This document shows, in pieces, positions 7,556-16,459 of a stretch of 58,515 nt of DNA (position 1 is its first letter; each line of letters starts with the position of its first letter). Origin of the DNA: Verrucomicrobiia bacterium. Its GTDB lineage: Bacteria; Verrucomicrobiota; Verrucomicrobiia; Limisphaerales; DSYF01. A model generated the notes under the pieces. The model made no database searches, was not told the DNA's origin, and was given only the letters and a program-made list of their open reading frames with translations. Position numbers and translations under genes: made by a program. The stretch is taken from contig DASTWL010000092.1 of NCBI GenBank assembly GCA_035765895.1, forward strand, positions 1 through 58,515, in the 5' to 3' direction.

Positions 7556-10500
7556 ATGAAACTCTTTCCGTGCCTGCTGGCCGGAGCCGTGGCGGTCGGC
7601 GCCATCCACTTGCGGGCTGACGATTATTCCGCGCCGCCGCCGCCCACGATCACCAATTTCACCGTTCAAGGCGCGCAGCGTGATCTGCGTTTCCCGCTGT
7701 ATCCTGCGGTGCAGGCCTACACGTTTCTCAGCACGAGCAACCTGGTCGCCGGCTTCGGCGCCGACACGAATTTTTTTCCCGCCGCCTACACCAACGTGGC
7801 GTTTTTCGACAGCGGGGACATCACCAACATCAGCTACGAATGGCGCGCCACGAATGCCGCGGGCCCGGTGCAGTTGTATCGGCTCCAGGCCACGCCCCTG
7901 TCGAGCAGCGCCTTGCTGACGGCGCAGGTGCTCAACCGCCTGGCGTATGGTCCCACGCCCGACGAACTGGAGCGCGTGGCGGCCATTGGCCCGGATGCCT
8001 ACATCGCCGAGCAGTTGAACATGGATGGCATCCCCGAGACGTCTGACACCTATGTCGTCGATGTCACCAACAGCGCGGCGCCGGGACCGGCCACAAACTG
8101 GGTGCGGATTGTGGCTTCGGGAAAGTTGAATGGAACGAACCTCTTCGTCTATCTGACGCAGCCGGGTTCGGTCTTGATTGACGACGTGCAGCTCTTTGAA
8201 GGCACCAACGCCGCCGGACCCAACCTGCTTTTGAATGGCGATTTTGAATCGGCGCTGACGCCGCCGTGGACCCTGGCCGCCGGTTACAGCGGCTCCTTCA
8301 TCACAAATGGCGTGGCGCACGCGGGCAGTCGCTGCCTCAATCTCGTGGCGGCCGCCGGGGGTGCCAATAACACGGCCTCCGCGGTCTGGCAGCCATTCGT
8401 CACCTCGCTGACCAACAATGCCATCGTCACGGTGAGTTACTGGTATTTGCCGACCGCGAATTCCAGCAAACTGACGGTGGGCGTGAGCGGGTCGAGCGGT
8501 TTGCTGGCTTCCGCCGGTGATCTGCCGGCCGACCCGACGTGGGTTTACTGCACCGCCACGGGCCGGGCCACGGCGACCAATTCCCAGGTGTTCTTTTTCC
8601 CGTCGGGAGCGGGCACGTGTTACATCGACGACGTCAAGCTGGTGGCGGGCACCGTGCCGGAAGCGGGCCCCAACCTGCTCGTCAATGGCGGCTTTGAAAC
8701 CGGCGCGCTGGCGCCGTGGATCACCGCGTCCAACTTCACCAACTCCGCCATCAGCGCGGCGCTGGCGCACAGCGGGTCGAACAGCCTGCAGTTCGTGGCC
8801 ACCGCCGGCGGCCGGGCGCAAACAAACGGCTCGGTGTTCCAGAGCGTCGCGCTCGCCACGAACCAGGTTTACACGCTGAGTTACTGGTATGGCACGGCGA
8901 CGCCGAACCGGACGCTGACGACACAGGTGACGGGCGGCCAGATCAACAGCACGCCCGACACGGACACCGGCGGGCTTTACCGGCGGTTGAGCACGGCGAA
9001 CGGAACGGGCATTGACGATTTGCGGGCGTGGTATTGCCAGCATGCCGTTAACAGCCCGCGCCAGTTGCTGGAGGTTTTGTCGCAGTTCTGGGAGAACCAT
9101 TTCGTCACCCAATACCAAAAGAGCTACGACTACTTGAACGCGTTTTATTCCGACGGCACGGTGCTGAACCGGCTCGCCGCCGACTGGGAATGGCGCGAGA
9201 TGACCCGGTGGCGCAACGCCATGCTGAATCCGCAGTGCACCTTCTACGACCTGCTCAAAATCAGCGCCGAGAGCCCGGCCATGATCGTTTACCTCGACAC
9301 CGTCGGCAGCAAGGCGAACGGCAACAATGTCGCCAACGAGAACTATGCCCGGGAACTGCTCGAACTCTTCACCTTCGGCGTGGACAATGGTTACGACCAG
9401 AATGACATCATCGCCATGTCGCGGGCGTGGACGGGCTGGTCGGTGGAACTGGTGGACGCGGCGAATGCGAACAATCCGTTTGCGCCGCCGTCCGTTACCT
9501 ACCAGCCCGGCATCGCCAGCCAGAGCAAGTCGAACATCGTCGGCGTGTGGGCCTTCAACTACAAGGCGGGCAATCACGGCACCAACCGCGCACCGATTTT
9601 CTCGGTGTGGGACACGACCACGACCAATCTCGTGGCGCTGGGGCCCAAGACGGTTCCCGCCCGGTTCGGTCCACCGTGGGCGGGCCGCTATTATCAGTTG
9701 GCGCTGCCGGCCCGGGCCACCGGCACGACCAACAGCATTCAGGACGGCTACGACGTCATCGCCCATCTCGCCAACCAGCCCTTCACCGAGGAATACCTCA
9801 GCGTCAAGCTGTGCCGGCTGTTCGTGCACGACGATTTTCCCAATCCCACCTGTGATCAGGCCCTGACCAACGATTACGCCTTCTACGACTACACCGACCC
9901 GAATCATTCGGCCGAGGCGGAGCTGGTCCATCAATGCATGCTGGCGTGGGAAAACAGCGTGCCGAAAGGGCAGATCCGGCCGGTGCTGAATGTGATCTTC
10001 CAGTCCAATTTGTTCCGCGGGCACGGCGGTTCACTGCACAAGGTCAAGACGCCGCTGGAGTTTGTGGCCAGCAGCGTGCGGGCGCTCCGGGCGTCCAACC
10101 CGGACGGCACCACCACGGCCGGCACCGACGGGTATTCCTTCAAAACGCCGCTCGACCGCATGGGCGCCATGAGCCTCTTCAACCGGCAGGATCCGAACGG
10201 TTACCCCGAGAGCGCGGCGGGCTGGATCAGTGCCGGCACGCTGGTCGAGCGGCTGCGTTACGACCAGGCTTATTGCATCGCCGCCGGCGGCAGCGGGCGG
10301 AGCGATGCGGGCAACAATGTGTGCAATCCTGTCGCCCTGCTGAAGCTCAAGGTTCCATCCGGAAGCTGGAACGACAGCGGGGCGGTGGCGGATTACTTCC
10401 TCGGTATCCTGTTCCCCGGCGAAGGGGCGGGCAACCTGGTGCTCTACCGGTCGGCGGCGGTCAATTTTCTCAACCTCAAGGACGACGGCGTGACGCCCGA

Positions 10501-10600
10501 TCCGTTCAGCGGCTTGAGCAACACGAGTTCCACCTACGACACGCGGGTGCGCGGCATGGTGGCGATGTTGCTGACGATGCCCCGTTTTCAGGAGCAGTGA
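7556..10600 (+). CDS. Secreted DUF1800 protein interrupted by two lectin-like domains
   Basis: Exported protein of 1014 residues, partner of the DUF1501 gene that follows. Signal peptide residues 1-20; residues about 30-115 resemble the Phe/Leu-Tyr-Arg module seen elsewhere here (AYTFLSTSNLV ... VQLYRLQATP). The DUF1800 fold starts near 120 (LLTAQVLNRLAYGPTPDEL), is interrupted at about 160-480 by two beta-sandwich, carbohydrate-binding-like repeats (each with NLLLNGDFE or NLLVNGGFE and IDDV), then resumes with NENYARELLELFTFGVDNGY and ARAWTGW-like sequence. Start ATG 7556 was chosen because it begins the signal peptide. The function of DUF1800 is unproven; paired genes are common in Planctomycetes and Verrucomicrobia and are thought to act in the envelope. 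Confidence 0.85.
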   Translation: MKLFPCLLAGAVAVGAIHLRADDYSAPPPPTITNFTVQGAQRDLRFPLYPAVQAYTFLSTSNLVAGFGADTNFFPAAYTNVAFFDSGDITNISYEWRATNAAGPVQLYRLQATPLSSSALLTAQVLNRLAYGPTPDELERVAAIGPDAYIAEQLNMDGIPETSDTYVVDVTNSAAPGPATNWVRIVASGKLNGTNLFVYLTQPGSVLIDDVQLFEGTNAAGPNLLLNGDFESALTPPWTLAAGYSGSFITNGVAHAGSRCLNLVAAAGGANNTASAVWQPFVTSLTNNAIVTVSYWYLPTANSSKLTVGVSGSSGLLASAGDLPADPTWVYCTATGRATATNSQVFFFPSGAGTCYIDDVKLVAGTVPEAGPNLLVNGGFETGALAPWITASNFTNSAISAALAHSGSNSLQFVATAGGRAQTNGSVFQSVALATNQVYTLSYWYGTATPNRTLTTQVTGGQINSTPDTDTGGLYRRLSTANGTGIDDLRAWYCQHAVNSPRQLLEVLSQFWENHFVTQYQKSYDYLNAFYSDGTVLNRLAADWEWREMTRWRNAMLNPQCTFYDLLKISAESPAMIVYLDTVGSKANGNNVANENYARELLELFTFGVDNGYDQNDIIAMSRAWTGWSVELVDAANANNPFAPPSVTYQPGIASQSKSNIVGVWAFNYKAGNHGTNRAPIFSVWDTTTTNLVALGPKTVPARFGPPWAGRYYQLALPARATGTTNSIQDGYDVIAHLANQPFTEEYLSVKLCRLFVHDDFPNPTCDQALTNDYAFYDYTDPNHSAEAELVHQCMLAWENSVPKGQIRPVLNVIFQSNLFRGHGGSLHKVKTPLEFVASSVRALRASNPDGTTTAGTDGYSFKTPLDRMGAMSLFNRQDPNGYPESAAGWISAGTLVERLRYDQAYCIAAGGSGRSDAGNNVCNPVALLKLKVPSGSWNDSGAVADYFLGILFPGEGAGNLVLYRSAAVNFLNLKDDGVTPDPFSGLSNTSSTYDTRVRGMVAMLLTMPRFQEQ

Positions 10601-10603
10601 CCT

Positions 10604-12322
10604 ATGGCAAACCTCAACATTCTCACGCGGCGCTCGTTCCTGAGCCAGTCGTTCAAGACGAGCATGCTGATCGCGCTCTCCACGCTCGCCGACATTCCGT
10701 TCGTGATGAAGCGCGCCCTGGCCGAGGGCAACATCGGCTTGAACGGCAAGAAGGTGCTGTTCATCTGGCTGCGCGGCGCCAACGATTCGCTCAACTCCGT
10801 GATCCCGGTGGGCGACCCGCAATACTACGTGAACCGCCCCAGCATTGGCATTCCGGCAGATGCCGGCATCGATTACGGCGGCACCGGCCCGGCGTTTGAT
10901 GCGACGCAATACACGGATGCCACCTTCGCCCTGCGCGGCGCCACGGATGCGACGTATTCCTATGGCAAGGCCATCACGCTCGGGAATGGCTTCGCCGCGC
11001 TGCATCCCGCGCTCAAGTTTCTGGCGCCCGTTTACAACGCGGGCGACCTCGCGCTCATCCATCGTGTGGCCTATCCCAAACAATCCCGCTCGCACTTCGA
11101 CTCGCAGAACTACTGGGAGAACGGCAATCCGAACAACAACCTGTCCAAGGACGGCATTTTTTACCGCACCATCATTGAATCCGGGCTGGCGAACACGTCG
11201 CCGTTGACCGGGGTTTCCATCCAGTCGGCATTGCCGCTGATTTTGCGGGGCTCGGCCGCCGCCATGACCAATCTCACCGACCCAACCCGCTACGATCTGC
11301 TCGGGGTGCCCACGCCCGCGGGCGACAACAAGGCGCTCAACGCGATCAAAGCCGCCAACAACTTTCCGTTTCCCGACAAGCGCAACCGGGAACTGCTGGA
11401 ATTGCAGTATGCCAACATGGCCAACACGCTGAGCATTTTTGGCAACCTGAACTTTGGCGACTCCGGCAACATCTTTCAGGATGACCTCAAGACCGATGGC
11501 GACACCGCGTGGGCGCCCATCAACAGCAGCGGCGCGTCCATCGGTGATCCGGCGAAGGGCTATTTTCTCTTTCCGAACACCGACGACAAGAACGGCGGCT
11601 ACCGGCGCACGGCGGGAACCACCGCCGCGGCCTTTGATGCCAACAAGCAGGTCATCGCGTCGGGGCACAAATCGTTTTTCACGAACCTCAAGGCGGCGGC
11701 CATGATCCTGAACAACACCGACGCAATCATTGCCGGCACGGAACTGGGCGGGTTCGACACGCACCAGAGCGAGGGCGCCGCCACCGGCACGCATGCGAAT
11801 TTGCAACGGGCCATCGGCTGGTCCATGTATGCGCTGCGGAAATACTTTACGCTCTACGCCAACAAGGTGAACTGGAACGATGTCGTGGTGGTGACGCTCT
11901 CCGAATTTGGCCGCACCGCGGTGGAAAACTCCGACTATGGCACGGACCATGCCGAAGCCGGCGTGATGTTCGTGGCGGGCGGCTCGGTGCATGGACACGC
12001 GAAAACCGCGCCTGACGCGCCGGGCGTTTTTGGCTGCTCGCCCGGCGAGGCGATTCCGTGGATTACCGGTCCGCGCACGTCGAATCTGGCCACATGCGGG
12101 ACGATGTTCGCGGCGAACACCGGCATCACCGCCGGTTACCTGCGCCGTTCGTGCGATTACCGTTCCGTGCTGGGCGAAATCATCCGCAAACACCTTGGCG
12201 CGACGCAAAACCAGTTGAACCGCATCATCCCGGGTTACGCGAACGCAAATGAAAATCTGCTCGCGGGCGGCACTTCCGGTGTGGATGGGGTGCAAATTCG
12301 GGGCGAGGTCGGCATTCTGTGA
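10604..12322 (+). CDS. DUF1501 protein, Tat-type signal
   Basis: 572 residues, secreted, sulfatase/alkaline-phosphatase-like superfamily by family knowledge. N-terminal TRRSFLSQSF followed by a hydrophobic stretch is a plausible twin-arginine signal. Characteristic segments include VLFIWLRGANDSLNSVIPVGD, FAALHPALKFLAPVYNAGDLALIH, SRSHFDSQNYWE, GGFDTHQSEG and VVVVTLSEFGRTA. AGGAG lies 9 nt before the ATG, and only 3 nt separate it from the DUF1800 stop, so the two are co-translated. Together they probably form a two-component exported system of unknown substrate. The region after EFGRTAVEN contains the family HAEAGVMFVAGG-like segment, so the protein looks complete. Confidence 0.88.
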   Translation: MANLNILTRRSFLSQSFKTSMLIALSTLADIPFVMKRALAEGNIGLNGKKVLFIWLRGANDSLNSVIPVGDPQYYVNRPSIGIPADAGIDYGGTGPAFDATQYTDATFALRGATDATYSYGKAITLGNGFAALHPALKFLAPVYNAGDLALIHRVAYPKQSRSHFDSQNYWENGNPNNNLSKDGIFYRTIIESGLANTSPLTGVSIQSALPLILRGSAAAMTNLTDPTRYDLLGVPTPAGDNKALNAIKAANNFPFPDKRNRELLELQYANMANTLSIFGNLNFGDSGNIFQDDLKTDGDTAWAPINSSGASIGDPAKGYFLFPNTDDKNGGYRRTAGTTAAAFDANKQVIASGHKSFFTNLKAAAMILNNTDAIIAGTELGGFDTHQSEGAATGTHANLQRAIGWSMYALRKYFTLYANKVNWNDVVVVTLSEFGRTAVENSDYGTDHAEAGVMFVAGGSVHGHAKTAPDAPGVFGCSPGEAIPWITGPRTSNLATCGTMFAANTGITAGYLRRSCDYRSVLGEIIRKHLGATQNQLNRIIPGYANANENLLAGGTSGVDGVQIRGEVGIL

Positions 12323-12434
12323 ACGATTCCGGGTCGCGGACGAAGGATTGCGTTTTGGACGGGTTGGCGCACCTTGCAGGGAACAGGCCGGCCGAAAGGG
12401 GCGTTGAGGCCAAACGAGGAAGGAGAGGAACTGC

Positions 12435-13379
12435 ATGCAAGCCATGTCAGCTTCGGGGCTGGGGTCGCGGTATCTAAGGTCTGCGGTTGTTCTGGTTTGC
12501 TTGGTCGCGGTGCTGCGTGCTCCGGCGGTGTCTGTCTCGTTGGTGTCCAGTGCCGACACCGGCCTGATCGAGGTGGCCCCGACGAACAACAACGGCGGTC
12601 AGGAATTCTTCAACGCGGGCACCACCCAAAACGGCACGCGCAATCGCGGCCTGTTGCGCTTTGATCTTAGCACGATTCCCACAAACGCCGTGATTCTTTC
12701 GGCCACCGCCGTGCTGTCCGTGGTGCATGTGCCGGCCGAGACGCCCGCTGATGCACCGTTCAGCCTGCATCGCGTGTTTCAGGAATGGGGTGAGGGCACG
12801 AACGTGGCCGGCCAAAGCGCGGGTCAGGGCCTGCCGGCTCATCCGGGCGACGCCACCTGGAGCTTTGCCCATTACGCCAGCAACGCGTGGTCGGTTCCGG
12901 GCGGCGCGGCCGGCGTGGATTTCGCCACGCTGGAAAGTGCGTCACAGTTCATTTACGAGCTGGGCGATTCGCCTTACACCTTCGGCCCGACGCCCGAATT
13001 GACCACGGACGTGCAAGGGTGGACGGCGCATCCGGCCGCCAATTTTGGCTGGCTGCTCCTGTGCGATGAGGAAGCCACGCCGTTCACGGCGCGCCGCTTT
13101 GGGTCGCGGCAAAATGCGAATTCCGACAACTGGCCGCGCCTGAATGTCGATTACCTGGTGCCGCCACAAATCGCGCGCGCAGAAGTCACGGCCGACCGGT
13201 TCGCCGTGGGCTTTCGCGCCGAAACAGGGCAGGGCTACACGCTGGAGTTCCGCGATCCGACAGGCGGCGGCGCCTGGCAAACGCTGGTTGAACTGGGCGT
13301 GTTTGCCGAAGTGACGGATGTGTTGGTCCTCGATCCCATCGTCCTGCCGGGGCGGCTTTATCGGATCAAGGTTTACTGA
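12435..13379 (+). CDS. Secreted DNRLRE-domain protein
   Basis: Exported structural or carbohydrate-binding protein of 314 residues. Signal peptide about 1-33; residues 35-240 show a DNRLRE/CBM96-like beta-sandwich (RGLLRFDLSTIPTNAVILSA, FQEWGEGTN, ELTTDVQGW, FTARRFGSRQNANSDNWPRL). The last about 70 residues (YTLEFRDPTGGGAWQTLVEL ... LPGRLYRIKVY) match the shared C-terminal module of other exported proteins here. Start 12435 is favoured by AAGGAGAGG 7 nt upstream. It follows the DUF1501 gene by 112 nt on the same strand and may be the third member of that operon. Confidence 0.8.
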   Translation: MQAMSASGLGSRYLRSAVVLVCLVAVLRAPAVSVSLVSSADTGLIEVAPTNNNGGQEFFNAGTTQNGTRNRGLLRFDLSTIPTNAVILSATAVLSVVHVPAETPADAPFSLHRVFQEWGEGTNVAGQSAGQGLPAHPGDATWSFAHYASNAWSVPGGAAGVDFATLESASQFIYELGDSPYTFGPTPELTTDVQGWTAHPAANFGWLLLCDEEATPFTARRFGSRQNANSDNWPRLNVDYLVPPQIARAEVTADRFAVGFRAETGQGYTLEFRDPTGGGAWQTLVELGVFAEVTDVLVLDPIVLPGRLYRIKVY

Positions 13380-13400
13380 GCCGGTGACGCAACGACGGCA

Positions 13401-13850
13401 TCACTTGGTGACGGCCAAAGGATTTTGTTCAACGGAACGGTTTGCCACGTCCGCGTGTCCCTGGGGAAGCCGGTTGACGAACACCACATACATGTTGCCT
13501 GTTCGGGCAGTGCCCTCGCTGGCGTTCGGCCCCAGCGTCAGACTTTCATCGCGTTCCGCCCGATGGGAAAAAAGGTGCATCGTCTGCCCGCCAATCGTGA
13601 TTTGCCAATCGGTGGGATTGAACCGGTCGGTCAGCCAGGCCGGCCGGGGCAGCCGGTCATCATGCGCGATCAGGATGACGGTGTCGGCGACCACCGCGAT
13701 TTCCATGAGATCCACGGCGCTGTAACGCGCGTCACTGTTTGCCGCCTGCACCCAGTCCGCGCCATTCAAGGCGGCGGGCCGCCAGGGAAAGGCGACGTCG
13801 CGATAGAGATACGGATAATCCGGCTCCCGCAGACGCGGCGCCGGCAGCAT
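13401..13850 (-). pseudogene. Solitary beta-sandwich domain, probably remnant of a larger exported protein
   Basis: About 149 residues read from an internal-looking ATG at 13850. The segment AALNGADWVQAANSDARYS, VVADTVILIAHDDRLPRPAWL and MYVVFVNR resembles a sandwich module that normally sits at the end of large verrucomicrobial or planctomycetal exported enzymes. Here there is no signal peptide and no catalytic part: the frame continues upstream only into low-quality sequence and then into the terminator at 14021. I therefore treat it as a decayed fragment, though a small stand-alone gene is possible. Confidence 0.5.
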
Positions 13851-14020
13851 GCCTGTCACGTGAAACTCGATATGCTGCCCGGCGGCTCTGGCTGCCGCTG
13901 CAGACCGCCCTCGCGGTGGCCGATCCGTCTCGGGAGACGGGGCGGGCATTGCTTCCGTTGCGCCAGACGGACTCGTTCGTCGGCAGCGCCGAGGGCGCTC
14001 TGCATCGCTGGCCAAAGCAA

Positions 14021-14050
14021 AACCGGCAGGCTCGCGTGAGCCTGCCGGTT
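14021..14050 (-). terminator. Rho-independent terminator
   Basis: Perfect 13-bp stem (AACCGGCAGGCTC and complement) with a 4-nt loop, followed on the minus strand by TTTTGCTTTGG. It ends the transcript of the exported protein at 14077-14475. Confidence 0.88.
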
Positions 14051-14076
14051 GCTGGTCGAAACTTCGGCGTGACGAT

Positions 14077-14475
14077 TTACTTTTTCTCCTCTTTGGCCTT
14101 TTCCTTGTGGGCTTCCGGCTTGCCGCCAAAGCGGACCAGCTTGGCGGTGAGCTTGCCGTCTTGTTCCACATAGGAGCCGGCGACTTCCTGGCCCACTTCG
14201 CCGTCCGCGAGCGTGGCCGGTTTGCCGTTCTTGACGATCCGCGTTTCGGAGGTCACTTGAAAAGTGCGTGAGCCGACGGTGATGCCGGCGTCGGTCTTGG
14301 AAGCCAGCTTGCCGTGAAACGGAATGGGCCGGCTGCCTTTGTTGCGTTTGGCAGCGCCTTCTTGGGCCGCGTCAGCTTTTTTCGGCGCCTTGGTGTTTTG
14401 GGCCTGAAGCGGAAGTGCCGCGAGGGCCACTGCCGCCGTGATGACGAACATGAATTTGGAGGTGAGCTTGATCAT
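14077..14475 (-). CDS. Small exported protein, unknown function
   Basis: 132 residues with a clear signal peptide (MIKLTSKFMFVITAAVALAA, cleavage probably after LQAQ). The mature part is small, starts Lys/Ala-rich, has a beta-rich core (FHGKLASKTDAGITVGSRTF, TRIVKNGKPATLADGEVGQE, VAGSYVEQDGKLTAKLVRFG) and a highly charged Lys/Glu tail. The core resembles small OB-like DUF5666-type proteins, but this is a weak recognition. Start ATG 14475 is preceded by AGAAGGAAG. Monocistronic: it has its own terminator and the upstream gene is divergent. Confidence 0.75.
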   Translation of the reverse strand: MIKLTSKFMFVITAAVALAALPLQAQNTKAPKKADAAQEGAAKRNKGSRPIPFHGKLASKTDAGITVGSRTFQVTSETRIVKNGKPATLADGEVGQEVAGSYVEQDGKLTAKLVRFGGKPEAHKEKAKEEKK

Positions 14476-14661
14476 GGTTTCTTCCTTCTCTTTGGTTTTG
14501 GGAGACGCTGCCAGAGCTACCAAACTGGTCGAAGTTCGCAAGTGGAATTTAATTGATGCATTACTTCGTCTGACGCAGTGGAAGGCTGGTTAGGCGTCGG
14601 GATGGTGGAGCGGGCGCGACAAAGCCATTGCCGCTGTTGTCCCCATGCGTCAACTTGGGGC

Positions 14662-15522
14662 ATGCGCGTCATTCAATCCGCAGCGGCCATGCAGAGTCAG
14701 GCGCTCGCCTGGCGGCGTCAGGGCCGGCGAATCGCCTTCGTGCCGACGATGGGTTACCTGCACGAAGGGCATCTGAGTTTGGTCCGCCGGGCGCGGACCG
14801 AGGTGGGGCGGCGCGGCTTGGTGGTGGTGAGCATTTACGTCAATCCGACGCAATTTGGGCCCCGCGAAGACCTGTCAAAGTATCCGCGTGATTTACGTCG
14901 GGATCTGCGGTTGTGTCGGGCGGAAGGCGCAGATGTGGTGTTCATTCCCACGGATGCGGAGATGTATCCGGGCAAGGCGACGGGCGGCTACAGCACTTAC
15001 GTCGTCGAAGAGCAATTGGCGGCAGGCATGGAAGGCGCGTCCCGGCCGCACCATTTTCGTGGCGTCACAACTGTCGTGGCGAAACTCTTCAACTTGGTGC
15101 TGCCCGAAGTGGCGGTTTTTGGTGCGAAGGACTGGCAACAGGCGGCGGTCGTGCGCCGCATGGTGGCCGACTTGAATTTCCCGCTGCGCCTTGTGGTGGC
15201 GCCCATTGGCCGCGAACCGGACGGTCTCGCCCTGAGTTCGCGAAACAAGTATCTTGATCCGGAACAGCGTGCCCAAGCCAGCGTTCTCTTTGCCGCCATC
15301 ACCCACGCGCGGCGCCTGGTGCGGCAACGCCCCCGGACCGCGGCCGCCCTGCGCCGGGAAATCATGCGGTTGGCGGCCACACGCCCGGCGGCGCGGCTGG
15401 ACTACGTCGAATTCTTCGATGGCGAAACGCTGGTGCCGGTCCAGACAGTCCGCCGCGGAACCCACCTGGCCCTGGCCGTGTTCTTCGGGCGGACACGTTT
15501 GATTGACAACGGATCGCTGTGA
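14662..15522 (+). CDS. panC: Pantothenate synthetase
   Basis: Cytoplasmic enzyme joining pantoate and beta-alanine with ATP in vitamin B5/coenzyme A synthesis. 286 residues, normal length. Signature segments are FVPTMGYLHEGHLSLVRRA (HIGH-like nucleotide motif), VSIYVNPTQFGPREDLSKYP, HHFRGVTTVVAKLFNLVLPE, VAVFGAKDWQQAAVVRRM and LALSSRNKYL, so all active-site blocks are present. The ATG at 14662 was preferred over in-frame 14578 because homology starts at MRVIQSAA. It stands alone: panB and panD are not next to it. Confidence 0.95.
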   Translation: MRVIQSAAAMQSQALAWRRQGRRIAFVPTMGYLHEGHLSLVRRARTEVGRRGLVVVSIYVNPTQFGPREDLSKYPRDLRRDLRLCRAEGADVVFIPTDAEMYPGKATGGYSTYVVEEQLAAGMEGASRPHHFRGVTTVVAKLFNLVLPEVAVFGAKDWQQAAVVRRMVADLNFPLRLVVAPIGREPDGLALSSRNKYLDPEQRAQASVLFAAITHARRLVRQRPRTAAALRREIMRLAATRPAARLDYVEFFDGETLVPVQTVRRGTHLALAVFFGRTRLIDNGSL

Positions 15523-15934
15523 TCTCAACCGCCACGTGATGCGCGATAATGAGCCGCATCATCGGAGGTAATTAAAGCTCGATTCGGCGCGTCGTTGCCC
15601 GCTGCGGCTGGCATAATTTACCCAGCGCGATACGGCAGTTTTTTCCGGGCGGCATTCATCACGCGCCGCCCAGTTTCCCGCGGCACTCTTCGGTGCCGTC
15701 TCACGTTGCTACACGCTCGCGGCGCGGCTCACGTCATTCCCGGCAAACTCCATTTTAATCAACTGTTTCGCGTGTGGATGGGCGATGCACGTTTTCGCGG
15801 TGTCCGCCTGCAAAATTGGACACGCCCTCGCGGGACCGGCGTTTTCCCACTTGGCAAGTGCCCTGCTAAAGAGCGGTTCGTGATCGTTCAACGGGTGACA
15901 CAACGATCCAAACCAAAAGCGCCCGAGTTTTAGC
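15523..15934. other. 412-nt stretch without a recognisable gene
   Basis: Open frames here (for example 15595-15933 forward) encode Arg-rich, family-less sequence and are not credible. I see a 13-nt palindrome CACTTGGCAAGTG at 15848-15860 and no convincing tRNA, small RNA fold or promoter for the gene at 15935. Confidence 0.6.
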
Positions 15935-16435
15935 ATGAAGACAGTTGTTGGAATCTTGTCATTTTGTTTCGCCGTCGCGGCCTCTGCCGGGAATCTCTCC
16001 CTCGCATGGGATCCGAGCCCAAGTTCTGGTGTGACCGGCTACGCGCTCTACGTCGGCACCACGTCCGGCGCGTATCAGCAACGGTTTGATGTGGGCACGC
16101 AGACGAGCGCGACCGTGAGCAACCTGAGCCCCGGCTTGAAATACTACGTCACGGTGCGCGCCTACGATGCGGCGAATGTGGAAAGCCCCTCCGCAAACGA
16201 GGTCAGCTATGTTATTCCGGGCGCGATGAATCTGTCCGTGCAGCCGGCGGCCGGCGTGCAACTCAATTTCGTGAGTGAACCGGGAAAAACGTATCTGCTG
16301 CAGGCCACCACCGACCTGAAAAACTGGACGACCCTCCAGACGGTGCAGTCGGTGACGAATGCCTGGACGTCGTGGGTGGATCCGCAGTCCGCGGAGTTCG
16401 ACCATCGTTTCTATCGCATTGTTACGGCGCCCTGA
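15935..16435 (+). CDS. Secreted fibronectin type III protein with C-terminal Tyr-Arg module
   Basis: 166 residues: signal peptide 1-18, a fibronectin type III domain (about 19-92: LSLAWDPSPSSGVTGYALYV, SPGLKYYVTVRAYDAANVES) and the shared C-terminal module (about 97-166: YLLQATTDLKNWTTLQTV ... FDHRFYRIVTAP). This is the shortest and clearest example of that module in the window. No catalytic domain is present, so a binding or scaffolding role outside the cell is likely. It converges with the hydrolase gene downstream; a likely promoter was not found in the 412 nt before it. Confidence 0.82.
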   Translation: MKTVVGILSFCFAVAASAGNLSLAWDPSPSSGVTGYALYVGTTSGAYQQRFDVGTQTSATVSNLSPGLKYYVTVRAYDAANVESPSANEVSYVIPGAMNLSVQPAAGVQLNFVSEPGKTYLLQATTDLKNWTTLQTVQSVTNAWTSWVDPQSAEFDHRFYRIVTAP

Positions 16436-16459
16436 CGGCAGGAAAGTGTCGTGTTTCGC

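Noticed and set aside
7475-12592. Two very long reverse-strand frames (about 850 codons each) opposite the DUF1800 and DUF1501 genes
   Set aside because: No recognisable domains and low-quality composition; the forward genes are well supported.
15595-15933. Open frame of 112 codons before the fibronectin gene
   Set aside because: Arg-rich composition, no ribosome site and no family; treated as noncoding.
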